From assembly GCA_019420585.1 (NCBI GenBank), contig JAHZGX010000034.1, positions 1 through 64,000 on the forward strand: a stretch of 64,000 nt of DNA, written 5' to 3'. Source of the DNA: Prevotellaceae bacterium (GTDB lineage Bacteria > Bacteroidota > Bacteroidia > Bacteroidales > Bacteroidaceae). Positions 19,007 through 27,305 of this stretch are shown here, piece by piece (position 1 is the first letter of the stretch; each line of letters begins with the position of its first letter). Both the position numbers and the translations under genes were made by a program. The notes below the pieces were generated by a model. That model searched no databases and was not told the DNA's origin. It saw only the letters and a list, made by a program, of their open reading frames with translations.

Positions 19007-19387
19007 ATGGTAAAGATTGCCATTCCAACCAGAGAGAATGTAGTTGACAGCCATTTCGGCCACTGCGAGTATTACACCATCCTGACAATAGGCCAAGACC
19101 ATCAAATCCTAAACAATGAGACCATTCCATCTCCCCAAGGATGCGGATGCAAGTCCAATATAGCAGAAGAGTTGGAAGACATGGGAGTCACTGTAATGTT
19201 GGCAGGGAACATGGGACAGGGAGCCTTGAATGTCCTGGCATCCCACCACATAAAAGTAATAAGAGGTTGTTCAGGAAACATTATGGATGTCACAACTGAT
19301 TATCTGAATGGGAAAATCACAGATTCCGGCATAAGTTGTTCCTCCCATGAGCATCATCACGAATGCCATGGACATACAAACAAATAG
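19007..19387 (+). CDS. NifX/NifB-associated (dinitrogenase iron-molybdenum cofactor) family protein with histidine-rich tail
   Basis: 126 residues. The family fold is clear: MVKIAIPTRENVVDSHFGHC, then GCGCKSNIAEELEDMGVTVMLAGNMGQGAL. These proteins bind metal clusters or cofactors; outside nitrogen fixers their role is not settled. The C-terminus (about 108-126) is rich in Cys and His (CSSHEHHHECHGH), an obvious metal-binding tail. No nitrogenase genes are nearby. It is cotranscribed with the polyferredoxin gene and ends at a strong hairpin. Confidence 0.85.
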   Translation: MVKIAIPTRENVVDSHFGHCEYYTILTIGQDHQILNNETIPSPQGCGCKSNIAEELEDMGVTVMLAGNMGQGALNVLASHHIKVIRGCSGNIMDVTTDYLNGKITDSGISCSSHEHHHECHGHTNK

Positions 19388-19415
19388 CCTAGCCTTTTCA
19401 TTTTACCCACATAAA

Positions 19416-19458
19416 AAAGGAAATACGGGGTCCACCATGTGAACCCCGTATTTCCTTT
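19416..19458 (+). terminator. terminator after the NifX-like gene
   Basis: A perfect 16-bp stem (aaaggaaatacggggt and its complement) with an 11-nt loop begins 28 bp after the stop. It has A-rich and T-rich flanks and should also shield the capsule promoter region. Confidence 0.9.
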
Positions 19459-19463
19459 GATGG

Positions 19464-19849
19464 ATTTTTGCCCTCTTAGCCTGTAAGCGCAACAGAAGAA
19501 AAAACAGTCCAGTTGGAGAGATTTTTTTCCAGTTGGGGAAATTTTGTGAGGCCTTTTCAGAAATCAAGACAAAAAACTCTTGCAAGGAAGAGTGTGCCGT
19601 ATCTGAGACACGGATTTCCTTGCTTCTCCGGGACAACACGTATTGCTTGGCCGGGACATGTATATTGCCAGGGTAAGGAATACGTGTTGCACGAAGAGCA
19701 ATGCCGGACAGCCCGAAGCAATCCCAAGCATCACATAAAGCATAAGAACAACGGCGAAGGGCTGCGACTATTCCATAATTTATATGGATAAAGCAAGGTA
19801 GGCTGAAAAGGAATACAGCAAGGCAGAAGATGTTGTGCAAAATCTCTTA
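19464..19849. other. gene-free leader side of the capsule locus
   Basis: No gene is supported. A 20-bp motif beginning tccagttgg is duplicated head to tail (19508-19527 and 19528-19546, imperfect). An 11-bp inverted repeat (caacacgtatt, 19634-19644 and 19679-19689) could form a hairpin. The two overlapping ORFs here (19513-19791 plus, 19403-19840 minus) look like chance frames. Confidence 0.5.
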
Positions 19850-19868
19850 TCTCTCCGTAAGAGATGTA
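19850..19868 (+). repeat. left inverted repeat of the putative invertible promoter
   Basis: tctctccgtaagagatgta, 19 bp, is repeated perfectly in inverse orientation at 20034-20052. With the 8 bp before it, the left copy can also fold on itself (atctctta at 19842-19849 with taagagat at 19858-19865). Confidence 0.9.
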
Positions 19869-20033
19869 TTAATTCGGTGCAAAATTATATAATTTATTGA
19901 AAATAACGATATAGAACGAATGGAATATTCCTACAAATCTTCTTTTTAGGTTGAAATTGTACAACAAATGTAGTATAATCTCAAAATCAAAAAGAGGAAT
20001 ATCCTCTGTCAATCTGCCTTTTATCACCAACGG
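19869..20033. promoter_or_regulatory. putative invertible capsule promoter segment
   Basis: 165 bp lie between perfect 19-bp inverted repeats. This is the layout of the invertible promoters that switch capsule loci on and off in Bacteroides (19-25 bp repeats, under 200 bp apart). The segment is AT-rich. On the plus strand, towards upxY, TTGAAA (19951-19956) is followed after 17 bp by TATAAT (19974-19979). On the minus strand TTTG (19988-19991) precedes TACATTTG (19965-19972) by 15 bp, and a second TAATTTTG lies at 19880-19887. The minus strand fits the TAnnTTTG consensus seen at other genes here, so the assembled orientation could be OFF. The ON/OFF state cannot be decided from sequence alone. 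Confidence 0.8.
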
Positions 20034-20052
20034 TACATCTCTTACGGAGAGA
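20034..20052 (-). repeat. right inverted repeat of the putative invertible promoter
   Basis: tacatctcttacggagaga is the exact reverse complement of 19850-19868. It lies 189 bp upstream of upxY, leaving a leader in which the antiterminator could act. Confidence 0.9.
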
Positions 20053-20241
20053 GGTAGATCAATAGTGTGAAAAATTGGGGATTGCCAGTATAACAAGATG
20101 CATTGCTGATGAAAATCAATCAACATGCAAAATCGAAGTACTTTTCCTTCCTCGAACTTTTAAGGAGAATGTTTATAACTACCTGGTTATGCTGCGATTG
20201 CACGATTAGGCAGGATTTAAAGGAGTACCTGTATTCAAGAT

Positions 20242-20802
20242 ATGGCAGATTCTAATATCATTTCAGCAACAGAAATAAAATGGTACGCCTTGCGTGACCT
20301 CAAGCGTCCCAATGCCATACGTCGTGCGTGGGAAATACTCCAAGATGACCGTAAAATAGAGGTATTCACGCCCAAGAAATGGGTATTGTCCACAATAAAA
20401 GGGAAACGCAAAGCAAAGGAAGTCGCGTTTATCCCAGATTTGCTCTTTGCGCACGAATCGAAGGTTGTCTTAGATCCGATTATTGAAAGCATGGAAACAC
20501 TTCAATACCGCTTTCGCAAGTATGGCAGCCAAAACGAGCCATTGGTTGTTCCCAATGCCGATATGGAACGCTTTATCCATGCCGTCAATTCGTCAGAGAG
20601 CCCTCAATATTTCTTGCCGGAAGAAGTCACGCCACAAATGTACGGAAAAGAGATTCTTATTGTTGGTGGATCTCTTAACGGATACCGGGGACGGTTGCTT
20701 ACCGCTCGGGGCTCCAAGGTAAAACGCCTGCTCATAGAACTCAAAGGCTTCTTTTGTGTAGGTGTTGAGGTCAGCCCGGAATATATCCAAGTCCTTGGCT
20801 AG
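20242..20802 (+). CDS. upxY: UpxY-type NusG-like capsule transcription antiterminator
   Basis: 186 residues. An N-terminal NGN-like domain (KWYALRDLKRPNAIRRAWEIL, EVFTPKKW, EVAFIPDLLFAH) and a C-terminal KOW-like region (ILIVGGSLNGYRGRLLTARGSKVKRLLIEL) match the UpxY family of specialised NusG paralogues. UpxY binds RNA polymerase at the 5' leader of its own capsule operon and prevents premature termination, so it is expected as the first gene. The UpxZ-type inhibitor that usually accompanies it is absent; a glycosyl-phosphate transferase follows directly. AAAGGAG at 20219-20225 is a possible ribosome site. Confidence 0.9.
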   Translation: MADSNIISATEIKWYALRDLKRPNAIRRAWEILQDDRKIEVFTPKKWVLSTIKGKRKAKEVAFIPDLLFAHESKVVLDPIIESMETLQYRFRKYGSQNEPLVVPNADMERFIHAVNSSESPQYFLPEEVTPQMYGKEILIVGGSLNGYRGRLLTARGSKVKRLLIELKGFFCVGVEVSPEYIQVLG

Positions 20803-20877
20803 ATGGTGGGAATGCCAGGGATACTTTAATCTTCAACCATAGAAATCAATTTAAATATTTATCATACATTATATATC

Positions 20878-21987
20878 ATGAATTTCTGGATTGTAAATCT
20901 TTGCCTGGTTTTTCTTCTCAGTGCTTTCTTTGCCGGAATAGTAATCCCTAAGATTTTGCTTATTGCTTTCCGTCGCCGGTTGTTCGATGAGCCTGACGAA
21001 CGTAAAATTCACCAATGCGCTGTTCCCAGGCTAGGCGGAATTGCTTTCAAGCCGGTGATGTTTTTCTCCATTGCCCTGTTGCTCGGAGTAAACTTGACAA
21101 TGGGAAACATGGAGATACTGGCAGAAGTAGGCAATGAAGCGCTGCCCCTTGATTTCGGATTCTGTGCCATTATGGTTTTGTATCTGGTAGGTATGGCCGA
21201 CGATTTGATTGGTATCCGTTATCGGGCAAAATTTTTCATTCAGATACTATGCAGTCTGATGCTGATAGCCGGAGGCATCTACTTTACCGACCTGCATGGC
21301 GTGTTATGGATTCATGAAATTCCCAACTGGTTCGCTTATCCGTTCACGGTTTTGGTGATTGTGTTCATCATCAACGCCATTAACCTGATTGACGGTATTG
21401 ATGGACTGGCCTCAGGCTTGTGCAGCATCGCCCTGTTGTTTTACGGATTAACGTTCTATTTGCTCCAGGAATATATCTATGCCATGCTGTCGTTTGCCAC
21501 TTTGGGGGTGTTGGTTCCCTTCTTTTACTATAATGTGTTTGGCAATGCAGAACGTGGACGGAAAATTTTCATGGGCGATACCGGCAGTCTGACCATAGGC
21601 ATGATGCTCTGCTTCCTGAGCATCAAGATGGTGCTGTGCGCTCCTAATGAAGGCCTGCGCATTCCCAATCCCATGGTTCTTGCCTTTTCCCCGCTACTTA
21701 TTCCCTGCCTTGATGTACTGAGGGTCTACATACACCGGGTACGCAGTGGCAAAGACCCGTTTTTGCCCGACAAGAACCATATTCACCATAAACTGCTTGC
21801 CATCGGAATGCAGCAGCGTGTAGCCATGATTACCATCATATCCGCGTCGCTTCTTTTCACCTTATGCAACATTCTCCTGTCGCGGCATGCGAGAGTTACC
21901 TTGCTGCTGGTTGCTGATATTGCAGTCTGGACAATATTCAACATATGGCTTACGCGAAAGATACGTCAAACAAAAAAGAAACTATAG
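20878..21987 (+). CDS. polyprenyl-phosphate N-acetylhexosamine-1-phosphate transferase (WecA/MraY superfamily)
   Basis: 369 residues, about ten or eleven membrane helices. Diagnostic catalytic loops are present: DEPDERKIH near the start, GMADDLIGIRY, NAINLIDGIDGLASG and MGDTGSLTIG, and near the C-terminus PDKNHIHHKLL, the HxHHK-type loop. It should transfer a sugar-1-phosphate to undecaprenyl phosphate at the inner membrane, starting capsule repeat-unit assembly. It is the second gene of the capsule operon, between upxY and the export genes. The exact sugar (GlcNAc is common) is not certain. Confidence 0.9.
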   Translation: MNFWIVNLCLVFLLSAFFAGIVIPKILLIAFRRRLFDEPDERKIHQCAVPRLGGIAFKPVMFFSIALLLGVNLTMGNMEILAEVGNEALPLDFGFCAIMVLYLVGMADDLIGIRYRAKFFIQILCSLMLIAGGIYFTDLHGVLWIHEIPNWFAYPFTVLVIVFIINAINLIDGIDGLASGLCSIALLFYGLTFYLLQEYIYAMLSFATLGVLVPFFYYNVFGNAERGRKIFMGDTGSLTIGMMLCFLSIKMVLCAPNEGLRIPNPMVLAFSPLLIPCLDVLRVYIHRVRSGKDPFLPDKNHIHHKLLAIGMQQRVAMITIISASLLFTLCNILLSRHARVTLLLVADIAVWTIFNIWLTRKIRQTKKKL

Positions 21988-22001
21988 TCTTACTGAACAT
22001 A

Positions 22002-22799
22002 ATGAAACTTTGCAAAATTTTAATGGTATCGGCATCCATCCTTGTGCTGAACTCATGCTCCACCTCTAAAAGAATCACCTATTTTCAGGATGTGTGGCCG
22101 GGAATGAGCGAACTGGCACTCGTGGCTCCTTCCGAGATTAAAATCATGCCCAAGGACAAACTGTCCATCTTGGTGAACAGTCAGGACATGAGGTTGACCA
22201 ACTTGTTCAACCTGCCCGTTGTATCTCAGCAGGTGGGAATGGAGAACTCACAGGGCACAAGCCGTGGATTGTCCGGTTATACGGTAGACTCGAAAGGGGA
22301 TATTGACTTTCCTGTTTTAGGTTCTCTCCATGTAGAGGGTATGACCCGTGAACAGATTGCCGCATACATTAAACAGGAATTGCAATCGCATGACCTGATT
22401 AAGAATCCTGTCGTAACCGTTGAGTTCATGAATCTCAATGTCGCGGTAATGGGCGAAGTGAACAACCCCGGACGTTACAGTATTGACAAAGACAATGTCA
22501 CTATTTTGGATGCCTTGAGTCGTGCCGGTGACCTCACCATCTATGGGAAACGGGAAAGGGTGCTGGTACTGCGCATGGAAAATGGAAAGCAGCGCATATA
22601 TGACGTAAATCTATGTTCTGCCACCAACCTCTGCCTCTCACCGGTCTATTACCTGCAACAGAACGATGTGGTCTATGTGGAGCCGAACAGCACACGGACA
22701 CGTCAGTCCACGGTAAACGGCAACAATGTACGTTCCACCTCATTCTGGATATCGCTGGCATCCCTGCTGACGACAATCGGCGTATTGGTATTCAAATAA
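22002..22799 (+). CDS. Wza-like polysaccharide export lipoprotein
   Basis: 265 residues from the ATG at 22002. This start gives a proper lipoprotein signal ending VLNSC (Cys19), whereas an upstream in-frame ATG sits inside the previous gene. The polysaccharide export domain (about 50-140: PKDKLSILVNSQD, YTVDSKGDIDFPVLGSLHV) and a SLBB domain (VAVMGEVNNPGRYSI) follow, then a hydrophobic C-terminal helix (FWISLASLLTTIGVLVF). It forms the outer-membrane or periplasmic export channel and works with the tyrosine kinase encoded 10 bp downstream. Confidence 0.92.
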   Translation: MKLCKILMVSASILVLNSCSTSKRITYFQDVWPGMSELALVAPSEIKIMPKDKLSILVNSQDMRLTNLFNLPVVSQQVGMENSQGTSRGLSGYTVDSKGDIDFPVLGSLHVEGMTREQIAAYIKQELQSHDLIKNPVVTVEFMNLNVAVMGEVNNPGRYSIDKDNVTILDALSRAGDLTIYGKRERVLVLRMENGKQRIYDVNLCSATNLCLSPVYYLQQNDVVYVEPNSTRTRQSTVNGNNVRSTSFWISLASLLTTIGVLVFK

Positions 22800-22809
22800 A
22801 CAAAATGTC

Positions 22810-25215
22810 ATGGCAACACTTAAAAAAAGCACATTAGTACAGGACTCCCAGGATTTCATCAGCATACAGGATTTGTTCTACCTTTGCCTTGGCAAATGGC
22901 ATTGGTTTGTCCTCTCGTTGACCTTATGTCTTGGCATTGCCGTCTGGTATCTGCTAATCACACCACCGGTTTATACCCGTACCGCATCCATCCTTATCAA
23001 GGATGATTCCAAAGGCAAGAGTTCGTCAGATGCGATGGAGACATTTGCCGATTTTGGCATGTTCACCTCAAATACCAATGTGAACAACGAAATGGGAACC
23101 TTGCAGTCGCCAGACCTAATGCATGAAGTGGTTTCAAGATTGCATCTTGAACTGGATTACCGAACAGAGGGACGTTTCCATAGGCAAACCGTCTATGGGA
23201 AGCAACTTCCTTTCCTTGCATCCATTGACGGACTTCCCGACAATGAATCCGCAGCCTTTACACTGGAGGTTTCAAAGGATGGCAACATAATCTTGTCTGA
23301 CTTTAAAAGAAACGATGAAAGTTTGGATGACAAGAAAGTGAAGGGAAAGTTGAATGACACCATCCCCACTCCGGTAGGTCGTATCGTGATAACCCCGTCA
23401 GCATCTTGCGTGGAAACACCGGAAGCAATTATCTACGTGGTACGTTCCACCGTGGCAAATGCCGTGGCTCATTATTCTTCCGGCCTGTCCGTTTCACAAA
23501 CAGACGAGAAATCAAATATCATCACCCTATCTTTCAGGGATGTCTCCACTCAACGTGCAGAAGACGTGCTGAGCACCCTCATAGCCGTCTATAACGAAAA
23601 CTGGGTGAAGGACAAGAACCAGATTGCCGTCAGCACCTCCATGTTCATTAACGAACGCCTTGGGGTGATAGAAAACGAATTGGGCAATGTGGACAATGAC
23701 ATTTCTTCCTATAAGAGTGAACATTTGCTTCCTGACGTTCAGGCTGCTGCAAACATGTATATGGCGCAGGCCAGTGAGGCCAATGCTTCCATCAAGGCAC
23801 TGAACAACCAGGCCTACATGGCGCGTTACATAAGCAATTACCTAAGTAATGAAACCAATCGTTTTCAGTTGCTCCCAGCCAACTCAGGGATAGACAATCC
23901 CAGCATTGCTGCACAAATCAATGAATACAACAATCAGTTGCTGGAACGTAACAGTCTTGTCTCGCACAGCAGTACGAAGAATCCGTTGGTGGAGGAAATG
24001 GATGCTTCTCTTGCCGCCATGCGCAAGGCACTGGTGACTTCCATTGACAATCTGCTGGTAGCCTTGAACGCGCAGATAAAGACCCAGCAGGCTTACGGTG
24101 GGCAGGCCACCTCTCAGATTGCCTCCAACCCCAAACAAGCCAAATACCTGCTCAGTGTGGAACGTCAGCAAAAGGTGAAGGAATCACTATACCTTTATCT
24201 ATTGCAGAAACGTGAGGAGAATGAACTGTCACAGGCATTTACCGCTTACAACACCCGCATTATCACCATGCCGAGCGGCAGCATGATACCCACCATGCCG
24301 GTAAAAAAGAATATTCTGCTGGTGGCCTTTGCCTTGGGACTGCTGATACCCGTGATTGTCATCTTTGTCCGGGAAAACATGAACACGGTGGTTCGTGGGC
24401 GTAAGGACCTGGAGGGTATGACCATTCCGTTTGTAGGTGAAATACCTCTTACCTTCCATCGAAAAGGAAGATGGCGGTCGCATAGGCCCAAGGAGAAAAA
24501 ATGCGCTGTGGTGGTTAAGGAGAAAAGCCGCAATGTCATCAATGAGGCATTCCGTGTGGTGCGCACGAATTTGGAATTCGTTGTGGGGAATGGGAATAAG
24601 TCTCATGTCATCATGCTTACGTCTGCCAATCCGGGCAGCGGAAAGACCTTCATCTCATTCAATCTTGCTGCCAGCCTTGCCATCAAGGGTAAGCGTGTGC
24701 TGGTCATTGATCTTGACTTGCGCAAAGGCTCGTTGAGCGAATACGTAGACCGTCCAAAGAAGGGCATCTCCGACTATCTGGTGGGCGATGTAGAGAACAT
24801 CAGTGATATTACATTCAAACCATCGGACAATGACAAAGTGGACATCATTCCCGTGGGCACCATTCCGCCCAATCCTACGGAACTTCTGTTTGCAGACAGG
24901 CTGGAGCAACTGGTAGACAATCTTCGCAGGGAGTATGACTATATCTTCATTGACTGCCCGCCTGTGGAAATCGTGGCCGATGCCTCCATCATCAACAAAC
25001 TGGCCGATGTGACTCTGTTCATTGTCCGTGCAGGATTGCTTGAGCGCAGCATGTTGTCCGAAATAGAGAAATTCTATACGGATAAGAAATATAGGAATAT
25101 GTCTCTCATCCTGAATGGTACGGATGGCGGCAGCGGACGTTACGGTTACAAGTATGGCTATAGATATGGTTACCATTATGGTTATGCCGGATATGTCAAA
25201 AATGAGGAGTCATAA
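22810..25215 (+). CDS. Wzc-like chain-length regulator and BY-type tyrosine kinase
   Basis: 801 residues. A Wzz domain with a first membrane helix (about 30-50), a long periplasmic coiled region and a second helix (ILLVAFALGLLIPVIVIFV) lead into a cytoplasmic kinase. The Walker A motif SANPGSGKT is at 605-613, a Walker A' motif (VIDLDLRKG) and Walker B (IFIDCPP) follow. The C-terminus has a tyrosine cluster (GRYGYKYGYRYGYHYGY), the autophosphorylation tail of BY-kinases. It controls polymerisation and export of capsule with the Wza-like protein and is reversed by the phosphatase encoded next. Confidence 0.95.
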   Translation: MATLKKSTLVQDSQDFISIQDLFYLCLGKWHWFVLSLTLCLGIAVWYLLITPPVYTRTASILIKDDSKGKSSSDAMETFADFGMFTSNTNVNNEMGTLQSPDLMHEVVSRLHLELDYRTEGRFHRQTVYGKQLPFLASIDGLPDNESAAFTLEVSKDGNIILSDFKRNDESLDDKKVKGKLNDTIPTPVGRIVITPSASCVETPEAIIYVVRSTVANAVAHYSSGLSVSQTDEKSNIITLSFRDVSTQRAEDVLSTLIAVYNENWVKDKNQIAVSTSMFINERLGVIENELGNVDNDISSYKSEHLLPDVQAAANMYMAQASEANASIKALNNQAYMARYISNYLSNETNRFQLLPANSGIDNPSIAAQINEYNNQLLERNSLVSHSSTKNPLVEEMDASLAAMRKALVTSIDNLLVALNAQIKTQQAYGGQATSQIASNPKQAKYLLSVERQQKVKESLYLYLLQKREENELSQAFTAYNTRIITMPSGSMIPTMPVKKNILLVAFALGLLIPVIVIFVRENMNTVVRGRKDLEGMTIPFVGEIPLTFHRKGRWRSHRPKEKKCAVVVKEKSRNVINEAFRVVRTNLEFVVGNGNKSHVIMLTSANPGSGKTFISFNLAASLAIKGKRVLVIDLDLRKGSLSEYVDRPKKGISDYLVGDVENISDITFKPSDNDKVDIIPVGTIPPNPTELLFADRLEQLVDNLRREYDYIFIDCPPVEIVADASIINKLADVTLFIVRAGLLERSMLSEIEKFYTDKKYRNMSLILNGTDGGSGRYGYKYGYRYGYHYGYAGYVKNEES

Positions 25216-25256
25216 GAATCCGTCCTTCGTCTGTCATTTTCCATCCTTATTGTTCC

Positions 25257-26006
25257 ATGTGGCCATTCAACAGGCGTACCAGCATTGAAGAAAGCGGAAT
25301 CCTGAAAGGGTTCACAGACTGGCATTGCCATCTGCTTCCCGGTGTAGATGACGGCGTGCAGACCATGGAAGAATCCCTGCAAGTCCTCTCCCTCTATGAA
25401 GAGTTAGGCATCAGCGAGGTTTGGCTGACACCACATATCATGGAGGATATGCCGAACCGGACGGGAGACTTGAAGAAAAGATTCATGGAACTGGATGCCG
25501 CCTACCAAGGGAACATCACGCTCCACCTTGCCGCCGAGAACATGCTCGACAACCTGTTTGAAGAGCGGTTGGCGAAGAACGACCTGCTTCCTTTGGGAAA
25601 GGGTGGGAAACACCTGTTGGTGGAAACCTCCTATTTCAATCCCCCAATGGGGCTGAACAACATCCTGCTCCGCGTCAAGGCAAAAGGATATGTCCCCATC
25701 CTGGCACATCCCGAGCGGTATGTGTATATGGACGAGGACGATTACCAACGGTTAAAAGAGATGAACGTAATGTTCCAACTCAACCTGCCCAGCATCGTTG
25801 GCGGATACGGGGCGGAAATCAAGAAGAAAGCAGAATGGCTGTTGAAAAACGGCCTTTATGACCTGACAGGCAGCGACACCCACCGTCTTGCAGCTTGGGA
25901 AACAACCATAGCGAGGAAGATGACTAAAGCCGAAGGCTTGCCACTGAAAAACAGGGGCATGCTTTCATGGGATCCAAATCATGATGGCCCACAATCAACG
26001 CTTTAG
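25257..26006 (+). CDS. CpsB/YwqE-type tyrosine-protein phosphatase (PHP fold)
   Basis: 249 residues. The PHP metal site begins with DWHCHLLPGVDDG (H23 and H25) and continues with ETSYF, AHPERY and TGSDTHRL near the C-terminus. It dephosphorylates the BY-kinase tail and so sets capsule export. The last roughly 27 codons (25924-26006) overlap the 3' end of the amidase on the other strand. The tail after MTKAEG does not look like a conserved part, so the ancestral stop was probably earlier. Confidence 0.9.
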   Translation: MWPFNRRTSIEESGILKGFTDWHCHLLPGVDDGVQTMEESLQVLSLYEELGISEVWLTPHIMEDMPNRTGDLKKRFMELDAAYQGNITLHLAAENMLDNLFEERLAKNDLLPLGKGGKHLLVETSYFNPPMGLNNILLRVKAKGYVPILAHPERYVYMDEDDYQRLKEMNVMFQLNLPSIVGGYGAEIKKKAEWLLKNGLYDLTGSDTHRLAAWETTIARKMTKAEGLPLKNRGMLSWDPNHDGPQSTL

Positions 26007-26331
26007 GGTATCTGCGGTGCAAGTCTGCAAGCAACTGTTCCAGTGCCTCCTTTTGGGCAGGTGTCCGGGTGTCCATGGGAGTCTTGCCATCGGCAGCCAA
26101 GCCGCCGATATAGCATACCCCGATGGAATGCCGGTTATGGTTCTTGCAATGCGCCCCGACCATCTCTTCGGGTCTTCCCGCCTCGATGGTGCCGTCAGTA
26201 GGAATGACGTAATGGTAGCCACATCCCATCCATCCAAGCGAACGATGGTAGCGGTCGATGTCCGCCACGCGGAGAGCACTGCCCGCCTTGTTGGCGGAGC
26301 AGTGCACGATAATCAGTGTAATGGTTCTCAT
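25924..26331 (-). CDS. N-acetylmuramoyl-L-alanine amidase, T7-lysozyme type
   Basis: 135 residues from the ATG at 26331. The amidase_2 zinc motifs are present: IIVHCSAN near the start, GCGYHYVI and IGVCYIGG in the middle, and GHHDLDPMKACPCF at the end. It cleaves the amide between MurNAc and L-Ala in peptidoglycan. It begins in a 4-bp ATGA overlap with the smalltalk gene, so the two are translationally coupled. The last few residues after CPCF are short and differ from homologues, and its 3' end is antisense to the phosphatase gene. No signal peptide was seen. The HU / smalltalk / amidase trio is commonly found in Bacteroides, often at capsule loci. Confidence 0.9.
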   Translation of the reverse strand: MRTITLIIVHCSANKAGSALRVADIDRYHRSLGWMGCGYHYVIPTDGTIEAGRPEEMVGAHCKNHNRHSIGVCYIGGLAADGKTPMDTRTPAQKEALEQLLADLHRRYPKALIVGHHDLDPMKACPCFSVASLRL

Positions 26332-26426
26332 AAGTTGCTTCCCAGTGCCCCTCCTGCGGCACCGCTGACGAGCAATTCGATGATACGGACGATGTACAAC
26401 AGTACGGTTTTCCAATTTTTCTTCAT
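26328..26426 (-). CDS. smalltalk protein, 32 residues
   Basis: A short gene reading MKKNWKTVLL at the N-terminus, then a hydrophobic helix (YIVRIIELLVSG) and a glycine/alanine-rich end (GAAGGALG). Length, sequence style and position between an HU-like gene and an amidase match the NCBI family named smalltalk. The role is unknown; one membrane or amphipathic helix is likely. Its TGA stop overlaps the amidase ATG. Confidence 0.85.
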   Translation of the reverse strand: MKKNWKTVLLYIVRIIELLVSGAAGGALGSNL

Positions 26427-26478
26427 GTTGCTTTTTGTTTTTAATAAGACAATAATCAATAGTTCCATAACTCAAGTT

Positions 26479-27015
26479 TTACTCCAAGCCGCCATCGCCA
26501 TCTCCTGTGTTGCCGGAATCATCGGTACCACCGGTCGTGTCATCCGTTGTCGGCTTCTTACCCTTTGCTGTCTTGATGTCCACAATGCCGATGCCCGCCT
26601 TCTCCGCCTTCAGTGTAGCCACCTGCGCCACACGGCTTGCCACGGGGTTGAACTCGGCACGGTCGATGAGGTTCTCAAAGTCGGCACCCGGTGTAAAGAG
26701 GATGTTCAGACCCGTAATGTTGGCGGCAGTGAACTTCTGGCAGTTCTCCGCACCTGTGCAGGTCAGCGACAGCCAGAAGTCGCCCAACTCGTCAAGTTGC
26801 ACCTTCTTGCCCTCCAGCAGCATTTCCACCAGGCACTCGCACATGTCGGAAAGTACGCCTTTCACCGTGCCGCGCTTGTGACCTCCGTGGTCGGCGATGT
26901 GTTGCACGAAAGCGCGGAACGACATCACATCCGAAACCTGCGCCTTGGCGTAAGCCTTTGGAGCCGCCTCGCTGTCTTGGGGATTGGGAAGCAAGAAAAC
27001 ACTGTAATTAATCAT
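26479..27015 (-). CDS. HU-like DNA-binding protein of the Bacteroidales HU-HIG family
   Basis: 178 residues. The N-terminal roughly 125 residues match the HU family typical of Bacteroidales (MINYSVFLLPNP, SFRAFVQHIADHGG, KGVLSDMCECLVEMLLEGKKVQLDELGDFWLSL). A low-complexity acidic tail follows (TTDDTTGGTDDSGNTGDGDGG). It probably binds DNA as a dimer and may have a structural or regulatory role; the function of this subgroup is not established. It is the first gene of a minus-strand unit with smalltalk and amidase. Confidence 0.9.
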   Translation of the reverse strand: MINYSVFLLPNPQDSEAAPKAYAKAQVSDVMSFRAFVQHIADHGGHKRGTVKGVLSDMCECLVEMLLEGKKVQLDELGDFWLSLTCTGAENCQKFTAANITGLNILFTPGADFENLIDRAEFNPVASRVAQVATLKAEKAGIGIVDIKTAKGKKPTTDDTTGGTDDSGNTGDGDGGLE

Positions 27016-27305
27016 AACAATTGCCCATTGCCGGTATGGGACTTGGTATTTACACAGTCCGTTGCGGGACTGTGCCCGGCAGGGGTTAGAAAATAAAATG
27101 AATATAATAATTAATAAGGTGTATCACCTCGCCATGGTTGTCGTGCCAAACTGTCAAAGAACGCTGTGTAACTGGGTTACGTCTGCAAAGTTAGTTCAGG
27201 CTTCCACCCATTCCCATGACCGTTTGGAAACGCTTCCGAATGTTCGGGAACAGGCTCCTTGCCATTCAATCCTGTTCGGTTTCATGCACCCTAAAACATA
27301 CTGAA

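Noticed and set aside
19007..19387. Evidence of nitrogen fixation
   Set aside because: NifX-like proteins are common in non-fixing bacteria, and no nifHDK genes are present in the window.
19403..19840. Overlapping ORFs in the gap before the capsule promoter
   Set aside because: They run across a terminator and imperfect repeats, with no recognisable domain or ribosome site.
25981..27096. Plus-strand ORF of 371 codons across the amidase/HU region
   Set aside because: It is antisense to three convincing minus-strand genes including the small coupled smalltalk gene.
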